Below, one piece after another: positions 27,210 to 35,576 of a stretch of DNA of 64,000 bases; the stretch's first letter is position 1, and each line of letters opens with the position of its first letter. Source of the DNA: DATGPD01 sp031423015 (lineage in GTDB: Bacteria > Planctomycetota > UBA1135 > UBA2386); the NCBI GenBank assembly GCA_031423015.1, contig JANPER010000135.1, positions 27,496 to 91,495 of the forward strand, in the 5' to 3' direction. Both the position numbers and the translations under genes were made by a program. The notes under the pieces are model-generated. The model searched no databases. It had not been told where the DNA came from and saw nothing but the letters and a program-made list of their open reading frames with translations.

Positions 27210-28790
27210 ATGGCCCTGCCGCGCCCCTTCGCCGATCTGCTCAATCGACTGCGCAAGGGCGCCAAGGACGAGGATCGCGCGCGCCTGGCTGCGATCCTGG
27301 CGCTGAATCGCGCGCTCGCCAAGGCCGACGACCTCAAGGCGATGCTGTCGACGCTGCTCGACGAGGCCATCACGCTGTTTGGCGCCGAGCGCGCGTTCCT
27401 GGTCACCGGCGACGGCGACGAGAGCCAGTTCCGCGTCGAGGTGGCGCGCAGTCTCGATCGCGAAGCGGTGAAGAGCGCCGAGCGCAAGATCTCGCGCACG
27501 ATCGTCGCCCAGTGTCTGCGCGAGCGCACCGGCGTGTTCGTGGCCGATGCGCGCGAGGGCGACTTCAGCGCCATCCAGAGCGTTGCCGACCTCAAGCTGC
27601 GTTCGGTGTTGTGCATGCCGCTGCTGGTGGCGGACGTGTGCCTCGGCTGCATCTACCTGGATCATCGCTTCCAGAGCGCGGCGTTCTCCGCCGAGGACGT
27701 GCCGTGGCTGCAGGCGTTCGCCGATCAAGCTGCGATCGCGGTGCGCCTGCACCGGCTGCTCGACGACCACCGTGCCGCGGCGGTGGTGCTGGCGCGCGAG
27801 AAGACCGAACTCGAGCGTCGCGTCGCGGCGCAGGCCACCGAGTTGGTCGACCTGCGCGAGCAGTATCGCCGACAAGACCTGGCGCACCCTTACCCGGAGA
27901 TCCTCGGCGATGCGCCGGCGCTGGTGCGGGCGCTGCACCTGTTGGATCGCGTCGTCGACGGCACGTTCCCCGTGCTGTTGCAGGGCGAGAGCGGCGTCGG
28001 CAAGGAGCTGTTTGCCCGCGCCGTGCATCGCAGCGGGCCGCGCCGCGGCGGACCGTGGGTCGCCGTCAATGTCGCCGCCATCAACGAGAACCTGCTGGAG
28101 AGCGAGCTGTTTGGTCACGTGCGCGGTGCGTTCACCGGCGCCGACCGCGACCGCAAGGGTCTGCTGCGCGAGGCAAGCGGCGGCGTGCTGTTCCTCGACG
28201 AGGTCAGTGAGCTGAGCCTCGAAGTGCAGGCCAAGCTGCTGCGCTTCTTCGAGGAAGGTTTGGTGCGGCCGGTGGGGGGCGAGGCCGCCGCGCGCGTCGA
28301 TCTCCGCATCGTTGCCGCCTGCAATCGGTCACTGCTGCAGGCGGTGGCGGAGGGCACGTTCCGCCAGGATCTGATGTACCGGCTGGCGGTGGTCACCATC
28401 GAGGTGCCGGCGCTGCGCGACCGACTCAGCGACGTGCCGTTGTTGGTCGACAGGTTTTTGGCCGACGCCGCCAAGAGCGCGGGACGCGCGCCGCGCCAGC
28501 TCACGCCAGCGTGCCTCGAAGCGCTGCGCCGGCGCACCTGGCCCGGCAACGTGCGTCAGTTGCGCAACGAAGTGCTTCGGCTGGAGGCGCTGGCGCGCGG
28601 CACCGTGATCGACGTCGATCTGCTCACGCCCGAGGTGCCGACGCCGGCCGGCCACGACACGTTCAACCTGGAGACCCTCGAACGTCGCGCCATCGCCGAC
28701 GCGCTGCAGCGCACCCACGGCAACAAGGCCGAGGCGGCGCGCCTGCTCGGCATCAGCCGGCGCTCGCTCTACAACAAGCTGGGGGAGTGA
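27210..28790 (+). CDS. sigma-54-dependent regulator with GAF sensor
   Basis: A 526-residue enhancer-binding protein. Residues about 20-180 form a GAF domain (MLSTLLDEAITLFGAERAFLV...SVLCMPLLVADVCLGCIYLDH). A coiled-coil linker follows, then an AAA+ domain with GESGVGKE (Walker A), the sigma-54 contact loop GAFTGA and GGVLFLDEVSEL (Walker B). The C-terminus is a Fis-type helix-turn-helix (LERRAIADALQRTHGNKAEAARLLGISRRSLYNKL). It should activate sigma-54 promoters after sensing an unknown ligand. It begins 4 bases after the SufU-like gene. Confidence 0.92.
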   Translation: MALPRPFADLLNRLRKGAKDEDRARLAAILALNRALAKADDLKAMLSTLLDEAITLFGAERAFLVTGDGDESQFRVEVARSLDREAVKSAERKISRTIVAQCLRERTGVFVADAREGDFSAIQSVADLKLRSVLCMPLLVADVCLGCIYLDHRFQSAAFSAEDVPWLQAFADQAAIAVRLHRLLDDHRAAAVVLAREKTELERRVAAQATELVDLREQYRRQDLAHPYPEILGDAPALVRALHLLDRVVDGTFPVLLQGESGVGKELFARAVHRSGPRRGGPWVAVNVAAINENLLESELFGHVRGAFTGADRDRKGLLREASGGVLFLDEVSELSLEVQAKLLRFFEEGLVRPVGGEAAARVDLRIVAACNRSLLQAVAEGTFRQDLMYRLAVVTIEVPALRDRLSDVPLLVDRFLADAAKSAGRAPRQLTPACLEALRRRTWPGNVRQLRNEVLRLEALARGTVIDVDLLTPEVPTPAGHDTFNLETLERRAIADALQRTHGNKAEAARLLGISRRSLYNKLGE

Positions 28791-28793
28791 GCG

Positions 28794-28820
28794 GAACGAA
28801 TGTGTCAGACACATTCGTCC
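28794..28820. repeat. 27-bp palindrome with GTGTCAGACAC core
   Basis: Perfect 11-bp arms (ACGAATGTGTC and its complement) around a single A. It lies between the convergent ends of the sigma-54 regulator and the FG-GAP gene, so it could act as a bidirectional terminator, although no T-run follows. It shares core and flank (GTCCTGG) with 31224-31250. Confidence 0.7.
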
Positions 28821-28836
28821 TGGACGTAACTCCTGA

Positions 28837-31152
28837 TCACTTCGGGTTGCGTCGCCACTTCGGGTCGACCAGACTGGCGAAGCGATACCCGGCCTGCATC
28901 GACAGCGTGGCAAGGGCGGTGGACGCGAAGCGACCGCCGAACGACCCCCAGGGCTCGTCCGGATCCCACGAGCCGAGGAGCTTGCCGGTCTTGCGCTGTT
29001 TGCCGACCAGCACCTCGTGCAGCGCCGTGCGCCACGTCGCCCATTCGGGGTCGCCGAGCTGACTCAACGCCTGTGCGATGTGGAACCACGCGTGTGGGTC
29101 GAAGTAGCCGTCGGGTTCGACCTTGGGGACGGCCGCCGCGACGCGCGCCAGGCCAGCGCGCATGTCGTCGTGCTTGGCCGGGTTGTCGCCCAGTTGGAGC
29201 CGCGCAAACAGCGCCGCTCCCGTCATCCCCTCCGACTTCTCGGCCGGGTACCTCGTTTCGTGCTCGCCCTTCATGCGCGACGACAAGCCGCCCTTGTCCA
29301 TGTACCCGGTGCGGCCCGTCACCGAGTCGGTGAGACCCCGGAGGAACGCGAGCGTGCGCGCCGTCGTGCCGGCCGCGGGCGCCAGACCGCCATCGTTGCC
29401 GGCGCACAGCGCGAGCGTGCACCAAACGGTGACCGAGGCATCGCTCGGCGACACCCCGGGCTCGTAGCGGAAGCCACCGTCCGGATTGCGTCGGCGCTCG
29501 ATCTCGGCCAGCGCACGTTCTAGCGGCGCGCGCAGGGTCGCGTCGCCGCTCATCGCAAAGGCCTCGCCGAGCGCCAGCGTCGCCACCGCGTGGTCGTAGA
29601 TCCCATGCTGCCCGTCGTCAGGCCCCATCGACCCGGTCTTCTGCTGCTGGCTGATCAGCCAACGCACACCATCATGCACCGCCTCGCTGTGGAAGCCGCT
29701 GCCAGGATGCGAACCCTCGGCCAGGAAGCACAGCAACCCCAACGCGGTGACGCCGACGTCGTGTGTGGCCGCGACCGAGGCATCGCCGAACTCGCCGCCG
29801 ACGAACGTCGCCGCGCGGAACGCGCCATCGTCGGCTTGGTGATCGGCAAGGAAGCGCAGCGCGGCGTTGATCGCGGCGCGCGGTGCTGGCTCGGCCACCG
29901 TGGCGCGGGCCTTGGCGCGGCTCGCGTACTTGCCCGCGGCGAAGGGCGTGATCCTCGGCGTGGACTCCTTGTCGCCGTTGGCCTCGCCTGCAGACGTCGG
30001 CGCCGCCGCGGGCGTCGTGCCGAACTCGCCTGTGCCCGAGTTCAAGAAGCGCCGCGACGGCGCCGCGTAGTTCACCGTCACCACGTCGAGATCGCGGTCG
30101 CCGTCGAGATCCACCAGCAGCAGGCTTCGCGTGTCGTCGGCAAATCGAGGGAGCCGCTCACTCGCCGAAAACACTCCCTGGCCGTCGTTGAGGTGCAGCG
30201 TCGTCGGCCCGTCGTTGCCAAACACCAGGTCGACGTCCTGGTCGCCGTCGATGTCGCCGAGGGCCACCACGTTCGAGATGGCGGGCTTGCCGCTGTAGCG
30301 ACGCGGCACGCTGTTCGCGAACTTGCCGTCGTCGCCGCGTCGGTGCACGGCGCTGCGCGCGGCCTCTCCCGGCTTGGCGCCGCGATTGGCGCACACCAGG
30401 TCCAGCGCGCCGTTGCCGTCGAGATCCGCCAACGCGACTCCCATCGTGTGAGCGGTCGCCGAAGGCATCCAGGCCTCGGTGTGATCGGTGAACTTGCCCT
30501 TGCCGTCGTTGCGCAAGGCACGGTTGCCGCCGCCCTTGCCGGTCGGATCAGGCCGTTGCCCACACACCAGGTCGAGATCCTTGTCGCCGTCGAGGTCGGC
30601 GAGCGCGAGCGAGGTGGCGCCGCGCAGATCGCGCGGCAACGCGTCGTCGGCGAGCACGAAGCGCGGACCCTCGTTGCGGAACACGACTGAATCGTAGGCG
30701 CGAATGGCGCTCACCACGTCGAGGTCGCCATCGCCGTCGAGATCACCGACGACGATCTCGCTGGCCCAAGGCTTCGGTTGGGGCAGGCGCGCGCTGCCGT
30801 CGACGAAGTTCAACTTGCCATTGTTGAGCCAGAGCCGCGTGAGTCTTTCCCAACCACCCACCAAGACGTCGAGGTCGCCGTCGCCGTCGGCGTCGAATAC
30901 CGCGAGCGCAGTCACTTTGCCTTCCGCGAGCGAGAAGGCGTTGGCCGCGATGGTGAACGTGCCGCGCCCATCGTTGAGCAACAGCGCCAACGGTTGGTCT
31001 TCACGGCCGATCACCAGGTCGAGGTCGCCGTCTGCGTCGAGGTCGCCCGCGGCGCCGCACGTCGCCGGCCCGGCGATGGGTAGCGCGTCGTCTTGCGCGG
31101 GCAGAGTCGCGATGACAACGACGATGCAAAGAGAGGCCTGCAGGGGAGACAT
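28837..31152 (-). CDS. secreted FG-GAP/VCBS repeat protein with terpenoid-cyclase-like toroid
   Basis: A 771-residue exported protein. After a signal peptide (about residues 1-20) come about eight FG-GAP repeats with calcium-binding DxDxDGDxDL motifs (DLDADGDLDLVIG, FDADGDGDLDVLVG and so on), forming an integrin-like propeller to about residue 390. The C-terminal half is an alpha-toroid of the squalene-cyclase/prenyltransferase type (ALRFLADHQADDGAF, GVRWLISQQQKTGSMG, QHGIYDHAVATLALGEAF, YFDPHAWFHIAQALSQ). Planctomycetal proteins with this toroid are common but poorly characterised. TATCGT ends 8 bases before the ATG. Related palindromes flank the gene. Confidence 0.85.
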   Translation of the reverse strand: MSPLQASLCIVVVIATLPAQDDALPIAGPATCGAAGDLDADGDLDLVIGREDQPLALLLNDGRGTFTIAANAFSLAEGKVTALAVFDADGDGDLDVLVGGWERLTRLWLNNGKLNFVDGSARLPQPKPWASEIVVGDLDGDGDLDVVSAIRAYDSVVFRNEGPRFVLADDALPRDLRGATSLALADLDGDKDLDLVCGQRPDPTGKGGGNRALRNDGKGKFTDHTEAWMPSATAHTMGVALADLDGNGALDLVCANRGAKPGEAARSAVHRRGDDGKFANSVPRRYSGKPAISNVVALGDIDGDQDVDLVFGNDGPTTLHLNDGQGVFSASERLPRFADDTRSLLLVDLDGDRDLDVVTVNYAAPSRRFLNSGTGEFGTTPAAAPTSAGEANGDKESTPRITPFAAGKYASRAKARATVAEPAPRAAINAALRFLADHQADDGAFRAATFVGGEFGDASVAATHDVGVTALGLLCFLAEGSHPGSGFHSEAVHDGVRWLISQQQKTGSMGPDDGQHGIYDHAVATLALGEAFAMSGDATLRAPLERALAEIERRRNPDGGFRYEPGVSPSDASVTVWCTLALCAGNDGGLAPAAGTTARTLAFLRGLTDSVTGRTGYMDKGGLSSRMKGEHETRYPAEKSEGMTGAALFARLQLGDNPAKHDDMRAGLARVAAAVPKVEPDGYFDPHAWFHIAQALSQLGDPEWATWRTALHEVLVGKQRKTGKLLGSWDPDEPWGSFGGRFASTALATLSMQAGYRFASLVDPKWRRNPK

Positions 31153-31223
31153 GCGTGCCCACGATAGCCTCGGGCTTGGTGCGCTTCGCGCGCTGAGCGG
31201 GCGCGACTCGCAGACCGCAGTCA

Positions 31224-31250
31224 GGACGAAAGTGTCAGACACGCTTGTCC
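31224..31250. repeat. 27-bp imperfect palindrome related to 28794-28820
   Basis: Same orientation, core GTGTCAGACAC and right flank GTCCTGG as the copy on the other side of the FG-GAP gene. The arms pair at 11 of 13 positions, counting one G-T. It lies in the divergent promoter region between 31152 and 31392. The rest of that 239-bp gap contains nothing else that I can support. Confidence 0.65.
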
Positions 31251-31391
31251 TGGTCGTCGACCAAGACTGTGCAGTTCTTGCGCACATGTGTCGTTCGTGC
31301 GCGGCGCCAGAGCGCCGAACTCGGCGCATAAACAGTTTCCCAAAATAGGTTTAGGAAATGTTCTCAAGCCGGCACTGGCGTTGCCTAGCCG

Positions 31392-32882
31392 GTGCCCGTG
31401 CGACGCCTGTTGTCCAGCCTCGTCCTAGTTGCGCCTCTGCTGGGGCAGGACTGGTCGCTGGCGTCGCGACTCGCGACTCCCACCCTCTATCTGTCGCTCG
31501 AAGCTGACTTCGCGCGCCGCCTGCGCGACGTGTTGCCGGACTCGGCGATCGCGCACGTGCTGCACGACACCGGCTGCGCGGTGCCGGTACGCGAGCTGGC
31601 CTTGCTGAGCCGCGTCACCGATCTGTGCCATGGCACGATCGAGGTCGCACTCGGCGGCGACGACGGCGCCGTCGTGGTGCACTGCGAACTGCCGGCCACC
31701 GCGGCGAGCCGAGTGCAGGCGCTGATCGACAACGACGACGTCGTCGAGCGGGTGAGCGAGGCGGCCGGCGTGCCGATCGTCGCGCTGCGCGAGTCGCGCC
31801 GCGCCAACGACAAGGCGACCTTTGCGCTCTACCTCGGCTTGGCGCAGGGGCATCTTGTGGTCGCAAGCTCGCAGGACACGGTGCGCCGCCTGTTGAATGG
31901 CGATCAGGCCAGCAAATCCCTGGTCGACCACAATGACTTCCGCGAGCTGTCGAAGCGCGTCGAAGGCGAGCGCGCGGCACTCACCGTGTTCGGCTCGTGG
32001 CAAGAGCTGTCGGCGAGCATCGCGCGTCTCCTGGCGCCCGAGCACGTCGGGCCCTGGTATGTTGCGGCGGGCTCGGTCGACGCGCGTTCGCTGCTGATCA
32101 CCGTGCGGCCCACGGCGAACGGTCTGGCGTCGACCGTGCTGCTGCGACCCACCGACGCGCCGGCACTCGAGCGCTGGCTGACTTTCGTCGAGCGGGTGCC
32201 GTTGGCGTCGCTGCTCGGCGACTTGCCGCGCGCCGGCCTCGGCAGTCTGACGCTGGCGTTCAACGCCGATGAGGTGCGCAAGAGCGAGGCCGGCAGCCGC
32301 ATCGCGTCGCTGTATGGCGCCATCGCCGGCGGTTGCTCCGAAGTCGGCCTCAGCGTCGAGCAGCAGGTTTTGCAGCGCTTGAAGGGTGTCGCCGGCGTGC
32401 AGATGGTGGCCATGCAAAAGCGCGTGAGTTCCGCCTACGTGGCCAAAGCCCGTTCGGATCGCGACGCGCAGCGCTTGGTCGCCGATCTGCGCCGGACCGT
32501 CGTCGAACGCGGCCGCGGTCGTGTCGAGGCGCATCAAGCCGGCGAAGAACTCGTGCTGCCACACTCAGCGTGGCTCGGTGCCGCTCCGCGCCTCGGCCTG
32601 GTGCGCGACAGCGTGGTGATCGCCACCGAGCGCGGCGTGACCGAGCAGGTTGCGCTCGCCGACCGCGCCGCCGGTACCGACGGCAAGCCTTTGCGCTGGA
32701 TCGCGCAGGCGCTCAAGAACCTTCCCGGTGCGAGCCAGAAGCCAGTCGCTGGCATCGTCGTACTCGACCTGACCTCCGTGTTGGCCGCCGAGGTGCGCGA
32801 GCGCGCATCGCTGCGGCAACACGCCGGCTACGTCCGCATTCAACCCGATCACATCCGGCTAGAGCTGTTCTCGCAGCTTTGA
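31392..32882 (+). CDS. exported protein of unknown function (DUF3352-like)
   Basis: A 496-residue protein with a short signal peptide (VRRLLSSLVLVAPLLGQ). The body alternates beta strands and helices in a way typical of DUF3352-like exported proteins (DDGAVVVHCELPATAASRVQALID, YLGLAQGHLVVASSQDTVRRLL, TLAFNADEVRKSEAGSRIASLYGAI, RLGLVRDSVVIATERGVTEQ). The family link is by pattern only. GTG at 31392 is used, with a second GTG two codons on. It is monocistronic and followed by the hairpin array. Confidence 0.75.
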   Translation: MPVRRLLSSLVLVAPLLGQDWSLASRLATPTLYLSLEADFARRLRDVLPDSAIAHVLHDTGCAVPVRELALLSRVTDLCHGTIEVALGGDDGAVVVHCELPATAASRVQALIDNDDVVERVSEAAGVPIVALRESRRANDKATFALYLGLAQGHLVVASSQDTVRRLLNGDQASKSLVDHNDFRELSKRVEGERAALTVFGSWQELSASIARLLAPEHVGPWYVAAGSVDARSLLITVRPTANGLASTVLLRPTDAPALERWLTFVERVPLASLLGDLPRAGLGSLTLAFNADEVRKSEAGSRIASLYGAIAGGCSEVGLSVEQQVLQRLKGVAGVQMVAMQKRVSSAYVAKARSDRDAQRLVADLRRTVVERGRGRVEAHQAGEELVLPHSAWLGAAPRLGLVRDSVVIATERGVTEQVALADRAAGTDGKPLRWIAQALKNLPGASQKPVAGIVVLDLTSVLAAEVRERASLRQHAGYVRIQPDHIRLELFSQL

Positions 32883-32920
32883 GCCGTTTTTCTCCAACAA
32901 ATCGATTTCGTAGGGTCCGC

Positions 32921-33084
32921 CGCCGTGCCTCTAACTGGGGCAGGCAGAGTCACGGCGACGGGCCCATCTCTTTCCGCCGAGGGCCGTCCCTTTTCTGGGG
33001 CAGGCGAGGGGCGACCCTCGGCAACTCACCGCATTCGTTCCACGGCGGTCGGTCGTAACTGGGGCAGGCACGACCGGCCGCCGT
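32921..33084. repeat. array of three hairpins with one conserved 13-nt loop
   Basis: Hairpin 1: arms 32921-32932 and 32946-32957, 11 of 12 pairs. Hairpin 2: arms 32976-32992 and 33006-33022, 17 positions with one mismatch and two G-U. Hairpin 3: arms 33042-33056 and 33070-33084, 15 pairs with one G-U. Loops read AACTGGGGCAGGC, TTCTGGGGCAGGC and AACTGGGGCAGGC. The stems share no sequence with each other yet each pairs with itself. The array fills most of the 304-bp gap before glpK. Its role is unknown; REP-like repeats, protein-binding RNA or recombination sites are possible. Confidence 0.8.
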
Positions 33085-33186
33085 TTTCTCTTGCGCCTCG
33101 CGACCTCGACTGCAACCGGGCGTGCAGTTCATCGCGGGCGCCGAACGAAGCAAGTCGTCGATGAACCCGCCGCGTAGAACTGCGCC

Positions 33187-34665
33187 ATGGCCGACGTGTA
33201 TCTCGCCCTCGACCAAGGCACGACGTCGACGCGTGCCGTGGTGTACGACGCGTCTGGACAGGTGCTGGCGCACGCGCAGGAAGAACTCGCGCAGCACTAC
33301 CCGGCGCCCGGTCACGTCGAGCACGACGCCGAGGCGATCGCGACCGCCGCGTGCAGCGTGCTGCGGCAAGCGTGGACCACCGCCGCAAGCCCGCGCGTGC
33401 GCGCGCTCGGCATCACCAACCAGCGCGAGACCGTCGTGGTGTTCGAGCGCGCCAGCGGCAAGCCGATCCACCGCGCGATCGTGTGGCAGGATCGGCGCAC
33501 GGCAGGCGCGTTGAGCAAGCTGTCGGCGCACGCTGACTTCGTGCGCGCGCATGCGGGCCTGCCGCTCGACCCGTACTTCTCGGCCGCCAAGATCGCTTGG
33601 ATCCTCGATCACGTGCCCGGCGCGCGCGCGCGCGCCGAGCGCGGCGAACTCGCCGCCGCCACCGTCGATGCATGGCTCGTCTACCAGCTCACACAGGGTC
33701 GCGTGTTCGCGACCGAGCCGAGTAACGCCAGCCGCACCTCGCTGTTCGATCTGCACACCGGCGCGTGGTCGGATGAGCTGTGCGCGATCTTCGGCGTGCC
33801 GCGCGCGATGCTGCCCGAGATCCGCGCTTCGGCGGGCGACTTCGGCACCTGCGACCAGGCGCGGTGCGGCGCGGCCTTCCCGATCCGTGGCGTGCTCGGC
33901 GACCAGCAGGCAGCGTTGTTCGGCCACGGCGCGGTGCGGCAAGGTGACACCAAGTGCACGTACGGAACCGGCGCGTTCTTGCTGTGCAACGCCGGTGATC
34001 GCCCGCCGCAGCCGCGCGATGGTCTGCTCGCCACCGTGGCCTGGCGCCTCGGCTCGGCCACGACCTACGCTCTCGAAGGCAGCGTGCTGATCGCCGGCGC
34101 TGCCGTGCAGTGGTTGCGCGACGGGTTGAAGATCATCCAGCGTTCAGCCGACGTGCAGGCGCTGGCGCGCTCGGTCGAAGACAGCGGCGGGGTCGTGTTC
34201 GTGCCAGCGTTCGCCGGCCTCGGCACTCCGGACTGGGATGCATCCGCACGCGGCCTGCTCATTGGTCTGGTGCGCAGCACCACCCCGGCGCACATCGCGC
34301 GCGCCACGCTGGAGGCGATCGCGTTGCAGGTGCGAGAAGTGCAGCTCGCGCTCGAGCGCGCCTTGGGTCGCAACCTCACCGAGCTTCGCGTCGACGGCGG
34401 CGCCTGCGCCGATGACCTGCTCATGGAGCTGCAAGCGTGCCTGTCGCAGGCCACCATCCTTCGTCCGCACGACCTGGAGACCTCGGCGCGCGGTGCCTTC
34501 CGCATCGCCATGCTCGGGGCCGGTGCTGGCCTCGAACGTCTCGGCGGCGCGTCCACGATCGCGCGGCGCTTTGCGCCGACTCAGGTGGTCGATGCCGATC
34601 GGCTCTGGCAGCGTTGGCGTCGAGCAGTGGAACGCGCGCGCGGGTGGGAGAGTCTGCAAGCCTGA
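33187..34665 (+). CDS. glpK: glycerol kinase
   Basis: Phosphorylates glycerol to glycerol-3-phosphate using ATP. The 492-residue FGGY-family product shows ALDQGTTSTRAVVYD at the start, ITNQRETVVVFERASGKPIHRAIVWQDRRT, TEPSNASRTSLFDL, GVLGDQQAALFGHGAV, KCTYGTGAFLL and VFVPAFAGLGTPDWDASARGLLIGL, all standard glycerol kinase blocks. No glpF or glpD is adjacent. The upstream gap holds the three-hairpin array, whose last stem ends 102 bp before the ATG. Confidence 0.95.
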   Translation: MADVYLALDQGTTSTRAVVYDASGQVLAHAQEELAQHYPAPGHVEHDAEAIATAACSVLRQAWTTAASPRVRALGITNQRETVVVFERASGKPIHRAIVWQDRRTAGALSKLSAHADFVRAHAGLPLDPYFSAAKIAWILDHVPGARARAERGELAAATVDAWLVYQLTQGRVFATEPSNASRTSLFDLHTGAWSDELCAIFGVPRAMLPEIRASAGDFGTCDQARCGAAFPIRGVLGDQQAALFGHGAVRQGDTKCTYGTGAFLLCNAGDRPPQPRDGLLATVAWRLGSATTYALEGSVLIAGAAVQWLRDGLKIIQRSADVQALARSVEDSGGVVFVPAFAGLGTPDWDASARGLLIGLVRSTTPAHIARATLEAIALQVREVQLALERALGRNLTELRVDGGACADDLLMELQACLSQATILRPHDLETSARGAFRIAMLGAGAGLERLGGASTIARRFAPTQVVDADRLWQRWRRAVERARGWESLQA

Positions 34666-34738
34666 TGCAGGCGGACGAACGTCGCGCCTAGCGTCGAGCG
34701 CCCTTGCGGCCCCCGAGGCTGTCGATAGGGTCACCCAT

Positions 34739-34987
34739 ATGAAGACGACCGTAGAGATTCCCGATGCGCTTCTCGACGCTGCCAAGGCGACGGCGGCCCA
34801 GGAAAACACGACCCTGCGGGCGCTGATCGAGGAAGGCCTGCGCTGGGCTCTGGGCCAGCGCGTCAAGAAGGCGAAGCCGTTTCGGATGCGCAAGGTCACG
34901 TTTCGCGGTCGCGGCTTGCAACCCGGTGTCCAGGAAGGCTCGTGGGAGCAGATCACGGACTTGATCTACAAGGGACGCGGTTCGTGA
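34739..34987 (+). CDS. vapB: VapB-type antitoxin (DUF2191-like)
   Basis: An 82-residue antitoxin with an N-terminal ribbon-helix-helix-like segment (MKTTVEIPDALLDAAKATAAQENTTLRALIEEGLRWAL) and a basic toxin-binding tail (FRGRGLQPGVQEGSWEQITDLIYKGRGS), as in VapB proteins of the DUF2191 group. TAGGGT ends 7 bases before the ATG. Its last four bases overlap the GTG of the toxin gene. Confidence 0.85.
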   Translation: MKTTVEIPDALLDAAKATAAQENTTLRALIEEGLRWALGQRVKKAKPFRMRKVTFRGRGLQPGVQEGSWEQITDLIYKGRGS

Positions 34988-35422
34988 TCGCGGTCGACTC
35001 AAACATCCTGGTGTACGCCCACCGCGAGGACGCCCCTCCTGCATGCGACAGCGTTCGGGCGCCTGCGCTCCTTGGTCGAAGGGCGCGCATCCTGGGGCAT
35101 TCCGTGGCCGTGTGTGCACGAGTTCATCGGCATCGTCACACACGCGCGGATCTACAACCCGCCGACGTCGATGCGGCTCGCGGTGGATGCGGTCGGGTCG
35201 TGGATGGAATCGTCAACGCTCGTGCTGCTGGGCGAGACCACGGAGCACTGGTCGAAACTGACGCGCCTCTTGATCCATGGCAGGGTTGCTGGGCCACGAG
35301 TACACGACGCCAGGGTGGCGGCGCTGTGCCTTCAGCACGGTGTGCGCGAACTCTGGACGGCGGATCGAGACTTCTCGCGTTTCCCCGACTTGGCGACTCG
35401 CAACCCCCTCGTCGGCGGCTGA
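34984..35422 (+). pseudogene. vapC: VapC-type PIN toxin, frameshifted
   Basis: GTG at 34984 opens VIAVDSNILVYAHREDAP with the first active-site Asp, but the frame then runs into unrelated sequence. The rest of a typical PIN toxin is in the next frame: HATAFGRLRSLVEGRASWGIPWPCVHEFIGIVTHARIY, then VHDARVAALCLQHGVRELWTADRDFSRFP with the C-terminal acidic residues. Removing one C from the CCCCTCC run near 35035 would restore DAPLHATAFGRL and a toxin of about 145 residues. Either the toxin is inactivated or one base was miscalled. Confidence 0.8.
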
Positions 35423-35576
35423 CCAGCACTAGGCCCCAACGCCGATGCGCGGCCAGCCGATCGACTTCGTCTGGGCGGGTGGCGCGAACACCGGCCCTTT
35501 GACGGTGCGTGTGCCACGTCTGCCCTGAGCATTCGGCGGCGCGTCTAGGGCTTGGGCCTTGGGGCGAGTCGCCCGC

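Noticed and set aside
31438..31452. A fourth CTGGGGCAGG match near the start of the gene at 31392
   Set aside because: It encodes LLGQD at the signal-peptide cleavage region, has no complementary flanking arms and lacks the final C of the loop motif, so it is chance coding sequence.
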